Assembly (NCBI RefSeq): GCF_029892285.1 | Contig: NZ_JARXVM010000024.1 | Location: forward strand, 27,321 to 91,320 | DNA length: 64,000 bases | Direction of reading: 5' to 3' | Source of the DNA: Rhizobium sp. SG_E_25_P2 | Lineage (GTDB): Bacteria; Pseudomonadota; Alphaproteobacteria; Rhizobiales; Rhizobiaceae | Part shown: positions 1 to 7,414 of the stretch, piece after piece | Numbering within the stretch: position 1 is the stretch's first letter | Layout of the letters: each line of letters starts with the position of its first letter | Notes under the pieces: model-generated | Database searches by the model: none | Told to the model about the DNA's origin: nothing | What the model saw: only the letters and a program-made list of their open reading frames with translations | Made by a program: the position numbers and the translations under genes

Positions 1-2
1 GC

Positions 3-671
3 TTTTGGCGCAACGAAGCCAATTCGAACGACTATTTTCCCGCCGCCATGGCGCTTATGCAGGAAATCTATTTCCTCTTCGCAAAGCTAATGATCGATTT
101 CATCACGGTCGGGGGAGGGGCGAGTGGTATCCGCTACCGTGACGATACGGACGATGACATCGATTGGGCGCCGAACGAAGGCGACAGCCCTCGGGCGCGT
201 GCCGCGAAGAACATCCTGCGTATCGGCGTGCATCGTGGCAGTTCGATGCAACTGGATCCGGACTTCGACAGCGGCTTCGCGCAGGATGTCAAGGCGGAGA
301 TGCGGCGTATTCTCAGCGAGCTGATCATTGCCGGAAAAGCCTCCAACAATTGGTTTTCCAGTCGTTTCACGGTGACGGCCCGAGGCCTGGCGACGCTGGA
401 GGACATGATCCGAAGCATGGTTCGGCGCAAGGCGAAGGCGGCTGCGTCGGCAGCGCAGCCTTCCGAGCCGGCATGGGTGCGGCCGCGTTATCCCGACGAG
501 GTCCCGCCCGAGCAGCCTCCAGTCCGCGAGGTGGTGGAAACAGTCGTCAAGGCACCGATCAGGAACGTAGAACGCATTTCGGATGCCGAATCCGCCGAGA
601 ATAAAGGCAAGCGATCGCATGATCCCCATCAGATCGTTCGGCTGCGCTTCGACCAGCGTCCCGAAGCGTAA
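3..671 (+). CDS. Hypothetical protein, 5' end outside window
   Basis: The frame is open from the first bases of the window, so the gene probably starts upstream; an internal ATG at 48 is the first in-frame methionine and would give 207 residues. I do not recognise the family. The N-terminal part is hydrophobic and aromatic (residues EIYFLFAKLMIDF), the middle is mixed and acidic, and the C-terminal third is rich in proline, alanine and charge, probably disordered. It ends in RPEA before a TAA-type stop. A strong inverted repeat follows about 140 bases downstream. Its neighbours are a gene relic and an integration scar, so it may belong to an accessory island, but that is inference from position only. 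Confidence 0.5.
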   Translation, partial: FWRNEANSNDYFPAAMALMQEIYFLFAKLMIDFITVGGGASGIRYRDDTDDDIDWAPNEGDSPRARAAKNILRIGVHRGSSMQLDPDFDSGFAQDVKAEMRRILSELIIAGKASNNWFSSRFTVTARGLATLEDMIRSMVRRKAKAAASAAQPSEPAWVRPRYPDEVPPEQPPVREVVETVVKAPIRNVERISDAESAENKGKRSHDPHQIVRLRFDQRPEA

Positions 672-812
672 GCGGCCTTGGGGGCGAGCCTTCGTGGAAT
701 GCCAACGATCAATGAAAGGAAACCATGAGACTGAGCCGATCCGATGGGCCGGCCTTCAGTCCCTGCTATAATCAACCGTGGCGGCCGCGAGGGCCTCTTG
801 CCGCGAGCAACG

Positions 813-868
813 GGACGAACACCGACTGGCCGCCGCTCATCAGTTGCGCCTCCGGTCGGTGTTCGTCC
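813..868. repeat. Long inverted repeat (17-bp arms)
   Basis: Arms at 813-829 and 852-868 pair at 16 of 17 positions, with a 22-base loop. No T-run follows on either strand, so this is either a non-canonical terminator for the upstream gene or an end of a lost mobile element. It lies just before the kefB relic. Confidence 0.55.
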
Positions 869-885
869 TGCTTGGGGAGTTCCTC

Positions 886-1410
886 CTAGAACTTCTCGGG
901 CGTGTCGACGTCTAGGCCGAATTCGTGCATGGCGAGTTCGCCGAAGGAGAGTGGCGACTCGTCGAGCTCCTGGATGTGGTGATCGACACCGGCGCGGGCC
1001 AACGGCAGCAGGCCGTGATCCCCGTCGAAGGCACCGGCCATGACTTTGATCGCCGGAATCTGCGGATATTTCACCGCGTCTTCAACGATTTCGGCTTTGT
1101 GGTCAACGACCAAAACCCTTTGATTGAGCCCGATGAAGGACTGGGCGACAAGGTGGCCAAAGCGGCTGGCGCCGATGATCACGACCTGCGGCGTGCCCTC
1201 GTCGATGGCCTCGGCTTCCGCCGCAAGGCTCTTGTTCCAGCGCAGGAAGCGCTCTAGCGCAGAGATCGAGATTGGGGTGAGCAAGCGCCATGGGCAGAAT
1301 GACCACCGCCGTCAGCATCGCGTTGACGTCGTTGTCCATCAGGCCGATATCGTCGTGGTGAAAAGGAAGAAGACGAATTCGCCGCCTGCGCGCTCATCGT
1401 CGCGGGCTAC
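886..1410 (-). pseudogene. Decayed KefB/KefC-type potassium/proton antiporter fragment
   Basis: Read leftwards, three pieces in different frames resemble a Kef antiporter. About 1410-1350 encodes a segment like AGGEFVFFLF, the end of the membrane domain. About 1339-1280 encodes NDVNAMLTAVVILPMALA, the last membrane helix. 1284-886 encodes a TrkA-N nucleotide-binding start with PQVVIIGASRFGHLV. The frames are broken by an in-frame stop near 1350 and a shift near 1285. The usual GxGRFG has become GASRFG, and the regulatory C-terminus is shortened. No N-terminal antiporter domain is present, so it cannot make a functional transporter. It looks like a remnant left by a rearrangement at this island edge. 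Confidence 0.6.
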
Positions 1411-1411
1411 A

Positions 1412-1489
1412 GGTAGCGCAGTCTTAGTACGGCTGTCGTCGTGGCCCATATAAGACAACAGCTTATAACCATAGATAACCAATTCCGAT
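1412..1489 (+). repeat. Direct repeat copy A (78 nt)
   Basis: Ungapped partner of the copy at 1556-1633. The first nine bases (ggtagcgca) are identical, and by my count 35 of the last 39 positions match, ending in ataaccaattccgat. The centre is poorly conserved. Copy B ends immediately before a tRNA 3' fragment, which suggests that the repeats are ends of an integrated element or recombinase-binding arms. Confidence 0.6.
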
Positions 1490-1513
1490 GAGGCAAATCA
1501 GAGGTATCTAAAA

Positions 1514-1551
1514 TGCCGGAACTGAGCTAACTTTAGATCAGTTTCCCGGCA
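1514..1551. repeat. Imperfect inverted repeat between the two direct repeats
   Basis: TGCCGG-AACTGA at 1514-1525 pairs with TCAGTTTCCCGGCA at 1538-1551, with two extra bases in the right arm. It sits between the two direct repeat copies in a stretch with no gene. It could be a recombinase-related structure or a terminator; no T-run follows. Confidence 0.4.
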
Positions 1552-1555
1552 TAGT

Positions 1556-1633
1556 GGTAGCGCAGCCCTAGCGCAATTGCGACTACGGGCCTTATAAAAC
1601 AATAGCTTTTAACCATGGATAACCAATTCCGAT
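1556..1633 (+). repeat. Direct repeat copy B (78 nt), abuts tRNA fragment
   Basis: Second copy of the 78-nt repeat at 1412-1489. It ends in ataaccaattccgat only three bases before the tRNA-derived sequence. This placement fits an element end next to an attachment core. Confidence 0.6.
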
Positions 1634-1636
1634 TCC

Positions 1637-1671
1637 AAAGGTCACAGGTTCGAATCCTGTCGGGTGCGCCA
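1637..1671 (+). other. tRNA 3' fragment, probable att site
   Basis: The sequence reads as a T-arm and acceptor end: stem ACAGG (1644-1648), loop TTCGAAT, stem CCTGT (1656-1660), acceptor strand CGGGTGC, discriminator G and CCA ending at 1671. The 5' half of a tRNA (expected to start GCACCCG) is absent upstream. A lone 3' end with CCA is what remains or is regenerated when an integrative element inserts into a tRNA gene. The body resembles arginine tRNAs of rhizobia, but the anticodon is not present, so identity is unproven. Confidence 0.75.
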
Positions 1672-1959
1672 TTCCAGTACAGAACTGCGAACCGCAAAAG
1701 CCGCCGTTTCCCCGCTCGAAGCGGCTACGAGGCTTTGCAGCAGGTTCGATTTCGTCCCCATGATGCGAACCCCATCGTCTGCGACCTCAACGCGCTGGGC
1801 AAACGCGCGCAGGTGATCCCGCCGATAGCCGCCTCCTTCGATCCGCAGGCTGCTGCGCGCGGCTTGTGAAAGCGCGTCGATCATGTCTGGCGTAACGGCC
1901 CGGCTCTCGGCGTCACATAACAGATTGTAGCTGCCATAAAGGCTGCGCGAGCTAAACAC
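1642..1959 (-). pseudogene. C-terminal relic of a large serine recombinase
   Basis: About 105 residues that resemble the C-terminal end of recombinase-family (resolvase/large serine) proteins common in rhizobia. They include RRDHLRAFAQRVEV, then VRIMGTKSNLLQSLVAAS, then a tail WRTRQDSNL. The tail is produced by reading through the tRNA T-arm on the opposite strand, as in other rhizobial recombinases abutting tRNA targets. A GTG at 1959 has an AGGAG-like Shine-Dalgarno sequence five bases upstream, so a short peptide could be made. The catalytic N-terminal resolvase domain and DNA-binding body are missing, so recombination activity is not expected. It marks the former integrase end of an element that extended to the right. 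Confidence 0.65.
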
Positions 1960-1990
1960 GGAATCTCCTAACTTCTGTTGACGATCCTGC

Positions 1991-3865
1991 TCAGGAGAGC
2001 GAGCGCAAACGGCGGCGAACCTCATCTGCATGAGGCGCGAGCTGCTCGATGCAAAGCCGGTAGATAAACCAGCAAGCATAAATCGCATCCCGTCCGCCAA
2101 AAACCCACTGATGCAAAAGCCCGTGCGCCATTCTATGGCGAAGCGTCGGCCCAGCCTGATGGTCGAACATGTTTTCGATCTCGAACACGACGGCATCGCC
2201 AATGAGGTCTTCGAGCGGTTTGCGCCATTCACCCGACGGATCGAGCAGCGTGGATAGCGTTGCGCTCGATTGCGTCAGATCGGATTTCAGACGCGTCGTG
2301 TCGACATCCGCCGCGTTCAGCACGTAGCGCAGCGAGTTTTCGAGCTGCGGCACGAGAAGATGTGCCGCCTCGATAAAGTCACCGTTGAAGAAGTGGAAGA
2401 AGCCGCGGCCGAAGAACGCTTCGTGGTGCGGCGGCACAAACGGGCTCATTGCCGCTAACGTCGTCAGCACCCGCTCATCTGGACCGTGATCGAAAACGAT
2501 TTGATAGCGGCCCGGTTCGATCTGCCCCGCCACAATAAAACCACGCCTAATCTGCTCGTGCTGGATGATCTGGACCCGAATGTTTGCCTCGTTGGGGGGA
2601 CTAGCGAAACCGCCGGCAGGCGGCGTTCGCGAGGCGGGCTTAAAGGTCTCATCGTAGATCACCGAGGCGAATAGGCTACCAAAGGGAGATCGTCCGATGG
2701 ATTCTTCTGCCTCCCGGCGAAGATCCGCGACGGCGGGTGAGCGGCTTTGTCCGGCGTAGATGAGAAGAGCATCCGCCAATTCATTGCCGCCCAATTGCGC
2801 CTTGGTCCCCTCGACAATTTCGGAGATGTCGGTCGAGGATGAGATCGGCGCCATGAAATCGGCGATGTCACCCTGCTTGCGCACCAAACGTGCTTGCAGG
2901 TCAGCGCGTCTGGCATTCGTGCCTCGAACTCGTCGCAACGTCGCAATGGCCTGCTCAAGCCAATGGGTCTCGTGCATAGGGCTTTTCGCCATACGATCGG
3001 CAGTTTCGACCAGTCGCTCCGCGACCTGAACCATAGCCCGGTCGGCATCTACTTTTCGATCGGCACGGGAATAAGCGCGAGCGGTCAAACGCCAAAGTTG
3101 CTCCGGCCCGTCTGAGTCGCCCACAGCGGCCCTGGAAACGGCAAACGCTTCCGCCGCTTTCGCAAGACTAGCGGCCCTCGTCGTCTTGAAGTCCAGTTCC
3201 AGATCGCTTGCCCGCACGAAGCCGAACACGTCTTCGCGCTTCAGCGCCCGTTGCCGGACCTTCTTAGCGAGTGAAACGAGATCATCTGTTCGTCCGCCAG
3301 CCCAGCCAATCTGCCGTTGCAGCACGCACGCACGGCGCAGCAGATCGAGCGCGCGAGGGTCGCTTGCCTCATTGCGGCGGCTTCGCATCTCGGCCTTACC
3401 AGCCAAGAGGCGGCGGACGCACTCAATATAGCCGTCGATCGCCAATCGCGCGGCATCGTGCTGCTTGGTGTTCACCCACGCGAGATCGGCCAGCCGTGCT
3501 TTGAGGGCCGGGTGATCGGCTTGAGCCGCCAACTCGCCGAATACCAACGACTGCTTGCCTCGATACGTCAGGGGCGTTGGACTTGATCCCGTCGCCCACG
3601 CCATCAGCGGTGTGAACGGTTTCAATGGCTCGCCTGCCTGTAAACACATCGTACAAACACCGCCCAGAAGATTGTAGACGGCTGCCTTCTCTTCGTCGCC
3701 GCCCAACTCTGCCGCATCGCGCGCCGTCGAATAATGTCGCCACAGCACCGAGCAATCGACCGAACGCTCGCTGGAGATCGGTATCTCTGGGTCGGCCGCT
3801 AAGATATCCGCGAGATCGATTAGAGAAGGTTCGAATTTTTTCCCGGTCTGAGACGCGTCGGCCAT
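1991..3865 (-). CDS. DUF4209-domain protein
   Basis: A large soluble protein of about 624 residues. The start at 3865 (MADASQ) was chosen as the more plausible; an in-frame ATG at 3949 would add 28 residues, and neither has a good ribosome binding site. The N-terminal half is helical and tetratricopeptide-like. The C-terminal portion carries the DUF4209 signature, RHRMAHG followed by a tryptophan- and cysteine-rich helix (ACWFIYRLC). The molecular function of the family is unknown. It lies directly beside the recombinase relic and tRNA scar, the usual place for cargo genes of an integrated element, so a defence or stress role is possible but not shown. No stop or shift interrupts it. Confidence 0.65.
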   Translation of the reverse strand: MADASQTGKKFEPSLIDLADILAADPEIPISSERSVDCSVLWRHYSTARDAAELGGDEEKAAVYNLLGGVCTMCLQAGEPLKPFTPLMAWATGSSPTPLTYRGKQSLVFGELAAQADHPALKARLADLAWVNTKQHDAARLAIDGYIECVRRLLAGKAEMRSRRNEASDPRALDLLRRACVLQRQIGWAGGRTDDLVSLAKKVRQRALKREDVFGFVRASDLELDFKTTRAASLAKAAEAFAVSRAAVGDSDGPEQLWRLTARAYSRADRKVDADRAMVQVAERLVETADRMAKSPMHETHWLEQAIATLRRVRGTNARRADLQARLVRKQGDIADFMAPISSSTDISEIVEGTKAQLGGNELADALLIYAGQSRSPAVADLRREAEESIGRSPFGSLFASVIYDETFKPASRTPPAGGFASPPNEANIRVQIIQHEQIRRGFIVAGQIEPGRYQIVFDHGPDERVLTTLAAMSPFVPPHHEAFFGRGFFHFFNGDFIEAAHLLVPQLENSLRYVLNAADVDTTRLKSDLTQSSATLSTLLDPSGEWRKPLEDLIGDAVVFEIENMFDHQAGPTLRHRMAHGLLHQWVFGGRDAIYACWFIYRLCIEQLAPHADEVRRRLRSLS

Positions 3866-3970
3866 AACTGGAATACTCGTTTGGAATTTCAGCAATCCTT
3901 GCACGATCACGGCCCATATGCGACTGTTTTGGCCCTGACTTGGAATCATTGCGGTATTAGAGCGCTATAA

Positions 3971-4013
3971 CGGTAGACATAGTTCTCATCATCGCGCGGT
4001 GCGCCAATTCCCC
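3971..4013. repeat. Repeat R1, left flank of LysR/hydrolase cassette
   Basis: Shares gtagacatag, tctcat and gcggtgcgcc with the copy at 6284-6330, in the same orientation. Read on the minus strand it encodes a peptide ending RDDENYVYRYSALIPQ before a stop, similar to GDNESYVYATALF from the other copy. Both look like 3' ends of the same unrecognised coding sequence, this one more degraded. The surrounding 3866-4204 holds nothing else I can support. Confidence 0.45.
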
Positions 4014-4204
4014 TCTTTGGTGCGCTGCCTCCTCCGAAACGATGTTGACGCAATGATCGGATGATTGCTGGGGGGGATTAAGACGGAGAAATGGCGGCGT
4101 TTGGCGGTATAGATTTGGTCATTGACGCGCCATTTCGCTTTGTCTGCGCCGCTGTATCGCCGCCCGTTTCGCGGGAAGCGGAAAAGGCGCGCGGAGGGGA
4201 GAGC

Positions 4205-5143
4205 CTATCGTTTCCTCCCTCGCAGGCGTCTGAGCGCTTCGGCGACGAGATCGCGCATAAAACGGTGTGCCGGGGCTTTGTCGCTAGCCGCATGCCACAC
4301 CAGTGTCAGCTTTGCCGGCGCAAGGCCGATCTCTTTGGGAAAGGGCCTGACCGACAGGTTGAAATATGCCGCAAAACGTTCCGCCACCTGGGTATGGACC
4401 GTCGCAATCATCGGCGCCTGAGACACGATGGCCGGGATCGTCAGCAGATGGGGCGTTCGCAGCGAGATGTGGGGCCACACCTCCACACGTCCCAAGGCGT
4501 TGAGGACTGCGTCTCCGTCGGCTCCCTCGACCGCCAGCATCGGATATCGCTTGTAATCGTCAAGGGTTATCGCATCGCCGATCCCCACCAGAGCGGCGTT
4601 GAACACCGTATGATAGCCTTCGGAATAGATCACGCGCTGCTTGTGGTAGCTTCGTCCCCCGGCAAAGGTGCCGATGGCGAGATCCAGCACGCCCATCTCC
4701 AGACCATCGGCGACATCGACCCCGTCGATGGGAATGAGCTTGAGCGAAATGCCGGGCGCCTTTTCCAGCAGCAAGGCCGTCACCGTTGGAATGAGCAATG
4801 CTTCGGCACTGTCGGTCACGCCCATTCGAAAGGTCATTTGCGCAGTTGAGGGATCGAAAGGCATCTGCTCCGCAAACAGCATGCGGATCTTGCGCATTGT
4901 CCCCCGAAGCTCGGCTTCGAGACTGACGGCCTTCGGCGTCGGCGCCATGCCGCCGGCGCTCCGCACCAGCAATTCGTCTCCCAGCAGGCGTCTAAGACGC
5001 GCCAGATTATGGCTCATGGCGGGCTGCCCAAGAGAAAGGCGCTGCGCCGCGCGTGAGACATTCTTCTCCTCCAGAAGCGCCTCCATCGAGATCAGCAGGT
5101 TGAGATCGATTTTTTCAATATCAACCACGTCGATTTCCTTCAT
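4205..5143 (-). CDS. LysR-family transcriptional regulator
   Basis: A 313-residue protein, normal for LysR regulators. The start at 5143 (MKEIDVVDIEKIDLN) is preferred over the longer frame to 5287, which would overlap the divergent gene. The winged-helix domain occupies about residues 10-70 (NVSRAAQRLSLGQPAMSHNL, then ARLRRLLGDELLVRS); the effector-binding periplasmic-protein-like fold follows. It is divergent from the Tat-exported hydrolase-like gene at 5223, with 79 bases between the starts and an ATTC-N10-GAAT palindrome in the gap. This arrangement suggests that it autoregulates and controls that neighbour. The effector cannot be deduced. Confidence 0.88.
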   Translation of the reverse strand: MKEIDVVDIEKIDLNLLISMEALLEEKNVSRAAQRLSLGQPAMSHNLARLRRLLGDELLVRSAGGMAPTPKAVSLEAELRGTMRKIRMLFAEQMPFDPSTAQMTFRMGVTDSAEALLIPTVTALLLEKAPGISLKLIPIDGVDVADGLEMGVLDLAIGTFAGGRSYHKQRVIYSEGYHTVFNAALVGIGDAITLDDYKRYPMLAVEGADGDAVLNALGRVEVWPHISLRTPHLLTIPAIVSQAPMIATVHTQVAERFAAYFNLSVRPFPKEIGLAPAKLTLVWHAASDKAPAHRFMRDLVAEALRRLRGRKR

Positions 5144-5144
5144 A

Positions 5145-5162
5145 ATTCTGATCGATTTGAAT
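5145..5162. promoter_or_regulatory. Candidate LysR operator ATTC-N10-GAAT
   Basis: A perfect four-base dyad, ATTC at 5145-5148 and GAAT at 5159-5162, lies right at the start of the LysR gene and upstream of the divergent gene. It fits the interrupted palindrome (T-N11-A type) bound by LysR proteins. Function is inferred from position and symmetry. Confidence 0.4.
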
Positions 5163-5222
5163 AATGAGGAGCATGCCTTAACTTCAGGGTCAAGCCACCA
5201 AACGTCACCAAGGACCCCGCTG

Positions 5223-6230
5223 ATGACCCAGTCAATATCGCGTCGCACGCTTCTCAGGAGCGCCCCAGCCGCAATCGTTGGAACCACGTCTGCTGCCCTC
5301 CTGACACATCCGGGCGTGGCGCAAGCGATCTCTGCCGCCGAACCCGCGACGCGTGGCGATGCCTATGGAGACTGGAGCGCAGTCACGTACCTTCCCCTGC
5401 AATGCCAAAAGCAGCGCATCGTCAATGAACAGGCGGTGCGGACCACGCCTTATGCAGACTTTCTCGACACGGATCTGTCCGTCCCTTCGGCTTCTGCGAA
5501 GGCCATCCAGTTCGGGCCACTCGACCCCGGCGAGGCTCCGACACCAAGTGCCCAGAACCTCAACCGCCTGATCGATCCGTCCTTCAAGACGAAAGACAAC
5601 GGCTATGCCGTTCTTGGCGGCCAGATGGCCTATGCGCAAAGCCGCATTGTCATGCCCGGCGTGACCACCGACATGTTCAAATGGTGGTTCACCTGGCATC
5701 CTGTCGAAAAAGAACGTTACATGCTCTGGTTCCCCCAGGCGCATATCGACACCAGCGTCGCCGACCCGGCTCGCCTGAAGGATACTTCGCTGAGCTACGA
5801 GAAGCGGCTGTTCAACAATCCCAATCGCATCCAGGAATGGATCGGCCCAAGCCGTCTCGACGCCATCATCCATTTCTCCGAGCCGGCGGCGCTCGGCTTC
5901 GACGCCCAAGCCCTGGCGCGGGAAGGGTTTACCGCTAGCGCCAGCGCCGTCTGCTATGCAACGCCCGCGCCCGATATCCCGTTCACGCTGATGGTCCATA
6001 TTGCCCGCGACACAAGCGCCGGCATGGAACTCTTCAGCCGATACTGGATCGGGGCCCATGCGGACATGGCGCGCTTTGCCAATGCGGAAAAGGCGCCGTC
6101 CATGCTGCAGCATATTGGCTTCAACGAGCAGGTTGCAGAAATGACGGCTTATGAAATGTCGGTGCACGACATGACGGAGTTCAACCATCTCGCGCGCATC
6201 CTGCCCGGGATTCATCACGCATTCGGGTAA
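5223..6230 (+). CDS. DAPG hydrolase (PhlG)-like protein with Tat signal
   Basis: 335 residues from the ATG at 5223. The N-terminus has a twin-arginine signal, SRRTLLRSAP followed by a hydrophobic stretch ending THPGVAQA, so export by Tat is expected. The mature part has the PhlG-family motif WWFTWHP, followed by WFPQAHID; PhlG is a zinc-dependent hydrolase that cleaves the carbon-carbon bond of 2,4-diacetylphloroglucinol. Family members act on varied substrates, and a periplasmic location differs from cytoplasmic PhlG, so the substrate here is unknown. The gene is divergent from a LysR regulator and the pair is flanked by related repeats, which hints at joint acquisition. Confidence 0.7.
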   Translation: MTQSISRRTLLRSAPAAIVGTTSAALLTHPGVAQAISAAEPATRGDAYGDWSAVTYLPLQCQKQRIVNEQAVRTTPYADFLDTDLSVPSASAKAIQFGPLDPGEAPTPSAQNLNRLIDPSFKTKDNGYAVLGGQMAYAQSRIVMPGVTTDMFKWWFTWHPVEKERYMLWFPQAHIDTSVADPARLKDTSLSYEKRLFNNPNRIQEWIGPSRLDAIIHFSEPAALGFDAQALAREGFTASASAVCYATPAPDIPFTLMVHIARDTSAGMELFSRYWIGAHADMARFANAEKAPSMLQHIGFNEQVAEMTAYEMSVHDMTEFNHLARILPGIHHAFG

Positions 6231-6266
6231 AGAGGGGCGAGCCGACGTCGGCCATAAGCGCCCCGA

Positions 6267-6500
6267 TCAAAAGAGGGCTGTCGCGTAGACATAGCTCTCA
6301 TTATCGCCCGGCGCGGTGCGCCCATTTCCCCGAATGCGGGCTATCATAACGCAATCGCCATCTATTGTGCTTTGGACTGGATATACAGAGGCCGGCTCCC
6401 TCACGCCGCATTCGAGAACAGCGGCATCCGGTGGAGAAGAGGTCGTGTTTGCTGAATGCGAAGATGGGCGACGGACAGGCGGCTGCGGGGTGGCCGCTGC
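6267..6500 (-). pseudogene. Relic 3' end of an unrecognised coding sequence
   Basis: On the minus strand a frame without a good start stays open for about 75 codons and ends near 6267. Its last part reads STIDGDCVMIARIRG, then APGDNESYVYATALF before the stop. A shorter, more decayed version lies at 3971-4013. I do not recognise the family. The stretch 6231-6541 holds this relic and no intact gene. Confidence 0.3.
6284..6330. repeat. Repeat R2, right flank of LysR/hydrolase cassette
   Basis: Same-orientation copy of R1 (3971-4013), with gtagacatag, tctcat and gcggtgcgcc conserved and a five-base insertion in the middle. Together the two copies bracket the LysR/PhlG-like pair. They could have arisen by duplication during insertion or by loss of two copies of one gene. 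Confidence 0.45.
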
Positions 6501-6541
6501 CGCGCGGTGATTGTTCTTTGATGATCAGGACGCTTTTATGC

Positions 6542-7291
6542 TCACCGATGACGGGCCTCGTAGAGCGCGACCGCGTCGGTGCCGCTCGGAAACTGAAGTC
6601 GGCCTGATGTGTCATGGACCGCGTCCCAGACCGCCTCTGCGACATCCGTTTCCTTCGTCGTCATGGCGGGGTTTGCAAATTCCGCAAAAATCGGCGTCGC
6701 GAAACCGGCATAGGCCGGCGGGATCAGGTCTTCGATCCGCAGGTCCGTATTTTGCGCGAAACGTGTCGTCGGGGCATAGCCAGACTCGATCAGCTTGGCG
6801 CGGATGTCGAAATAGCCAAGCTCATGGGCGAGCGAGCCGGTAAAGCCCTCGATCGCCTGTTTGCTGGCGGTGTAGGCCGCCGCCAGCGGCATGGCGGCCA
6901 GCGTCACGCTCGAGGTAACATTGACGATCACGCCGGATCGGCGTTCACGCATCTGCGGGATGACGGCTTGGCACATGGCCATGACGCCGAATGTGTTGGT
7001 GGCGAAGACCTTGCGGATATGCGCCATCGGCGTCGCCTCGAAAGCGCCGACAACGCCGATGCCGGCATTGTTGACCAGCGCGTCGATAGGCCCCGCCGCC
7101 GCGACGGCGGCGGCGATGCTCTCGTCATTCGTCACGTCGAGCGGCAGAAGACGCAACCTGGGCGAGGCAGGCAGGAGGCCAGGGTCCGGGCGGCGCATGG
7201 TGGCGATGACATTCCAGCCGTTGTCGAGGAAAAAGCGCGCCGTTTCCTGGCCGTAGCCAGAGGATGCGCCGGTGATCAGGATCGTCTGCAT
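6542..7291 (-). CDS. Short-chain dehydrogenase/reductase (SDR)
   Basis: A classical SDR of about 249 residues. The start at 7291 (MQTILITG) has GGAGG six bases upstream and is preferred over the ATG at 7303. Motifs are the nucleotide-binding TGASSGYG near residue 7, NNAG near residue 75, and catalytic YTASK near residue 150 with the preceding serine in NVTSSV. It should be a cytoplasmic NAD(P)-dependent oxidoreductase of unknown substrate. The AraC regulator directly upstream on the same strand is its likely controller. Confidence 0.88.
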   Translation of the reverse strand: MQTILITGASSGYGQETARFFLDNGWNVIATMRRPDPGLLPASPRLRLLPLDVTNDESIAAAVAAAGPIDALVNNAGIGVVGAFEATPMAHIRKVFATNTFGVMAMCQAVIPQMRERRSGVIVNVTSSVTLAAMPLAAAYTASKQAIEGFTGSLAHELGYFDIRAKLIESGYAPTTRFAQNTDLRIEDLIPPAYAGFATPIFAEFANPAMTTKETDVAEAVWDAVHDTSGRLQFPSGTDAVALYEARHR

Positions 7292-7414
7292 GGGAACCTC
7301 CATTCGTTTGGTATGGTTCCCTGATAGCGTTGATCTTCCGGACGATCTATCATCTTTAGTCCGTACTTATTGTTCAATCGTCCAGGTCGGAAACAAACAG
7401 CCCTGCACTTGATC

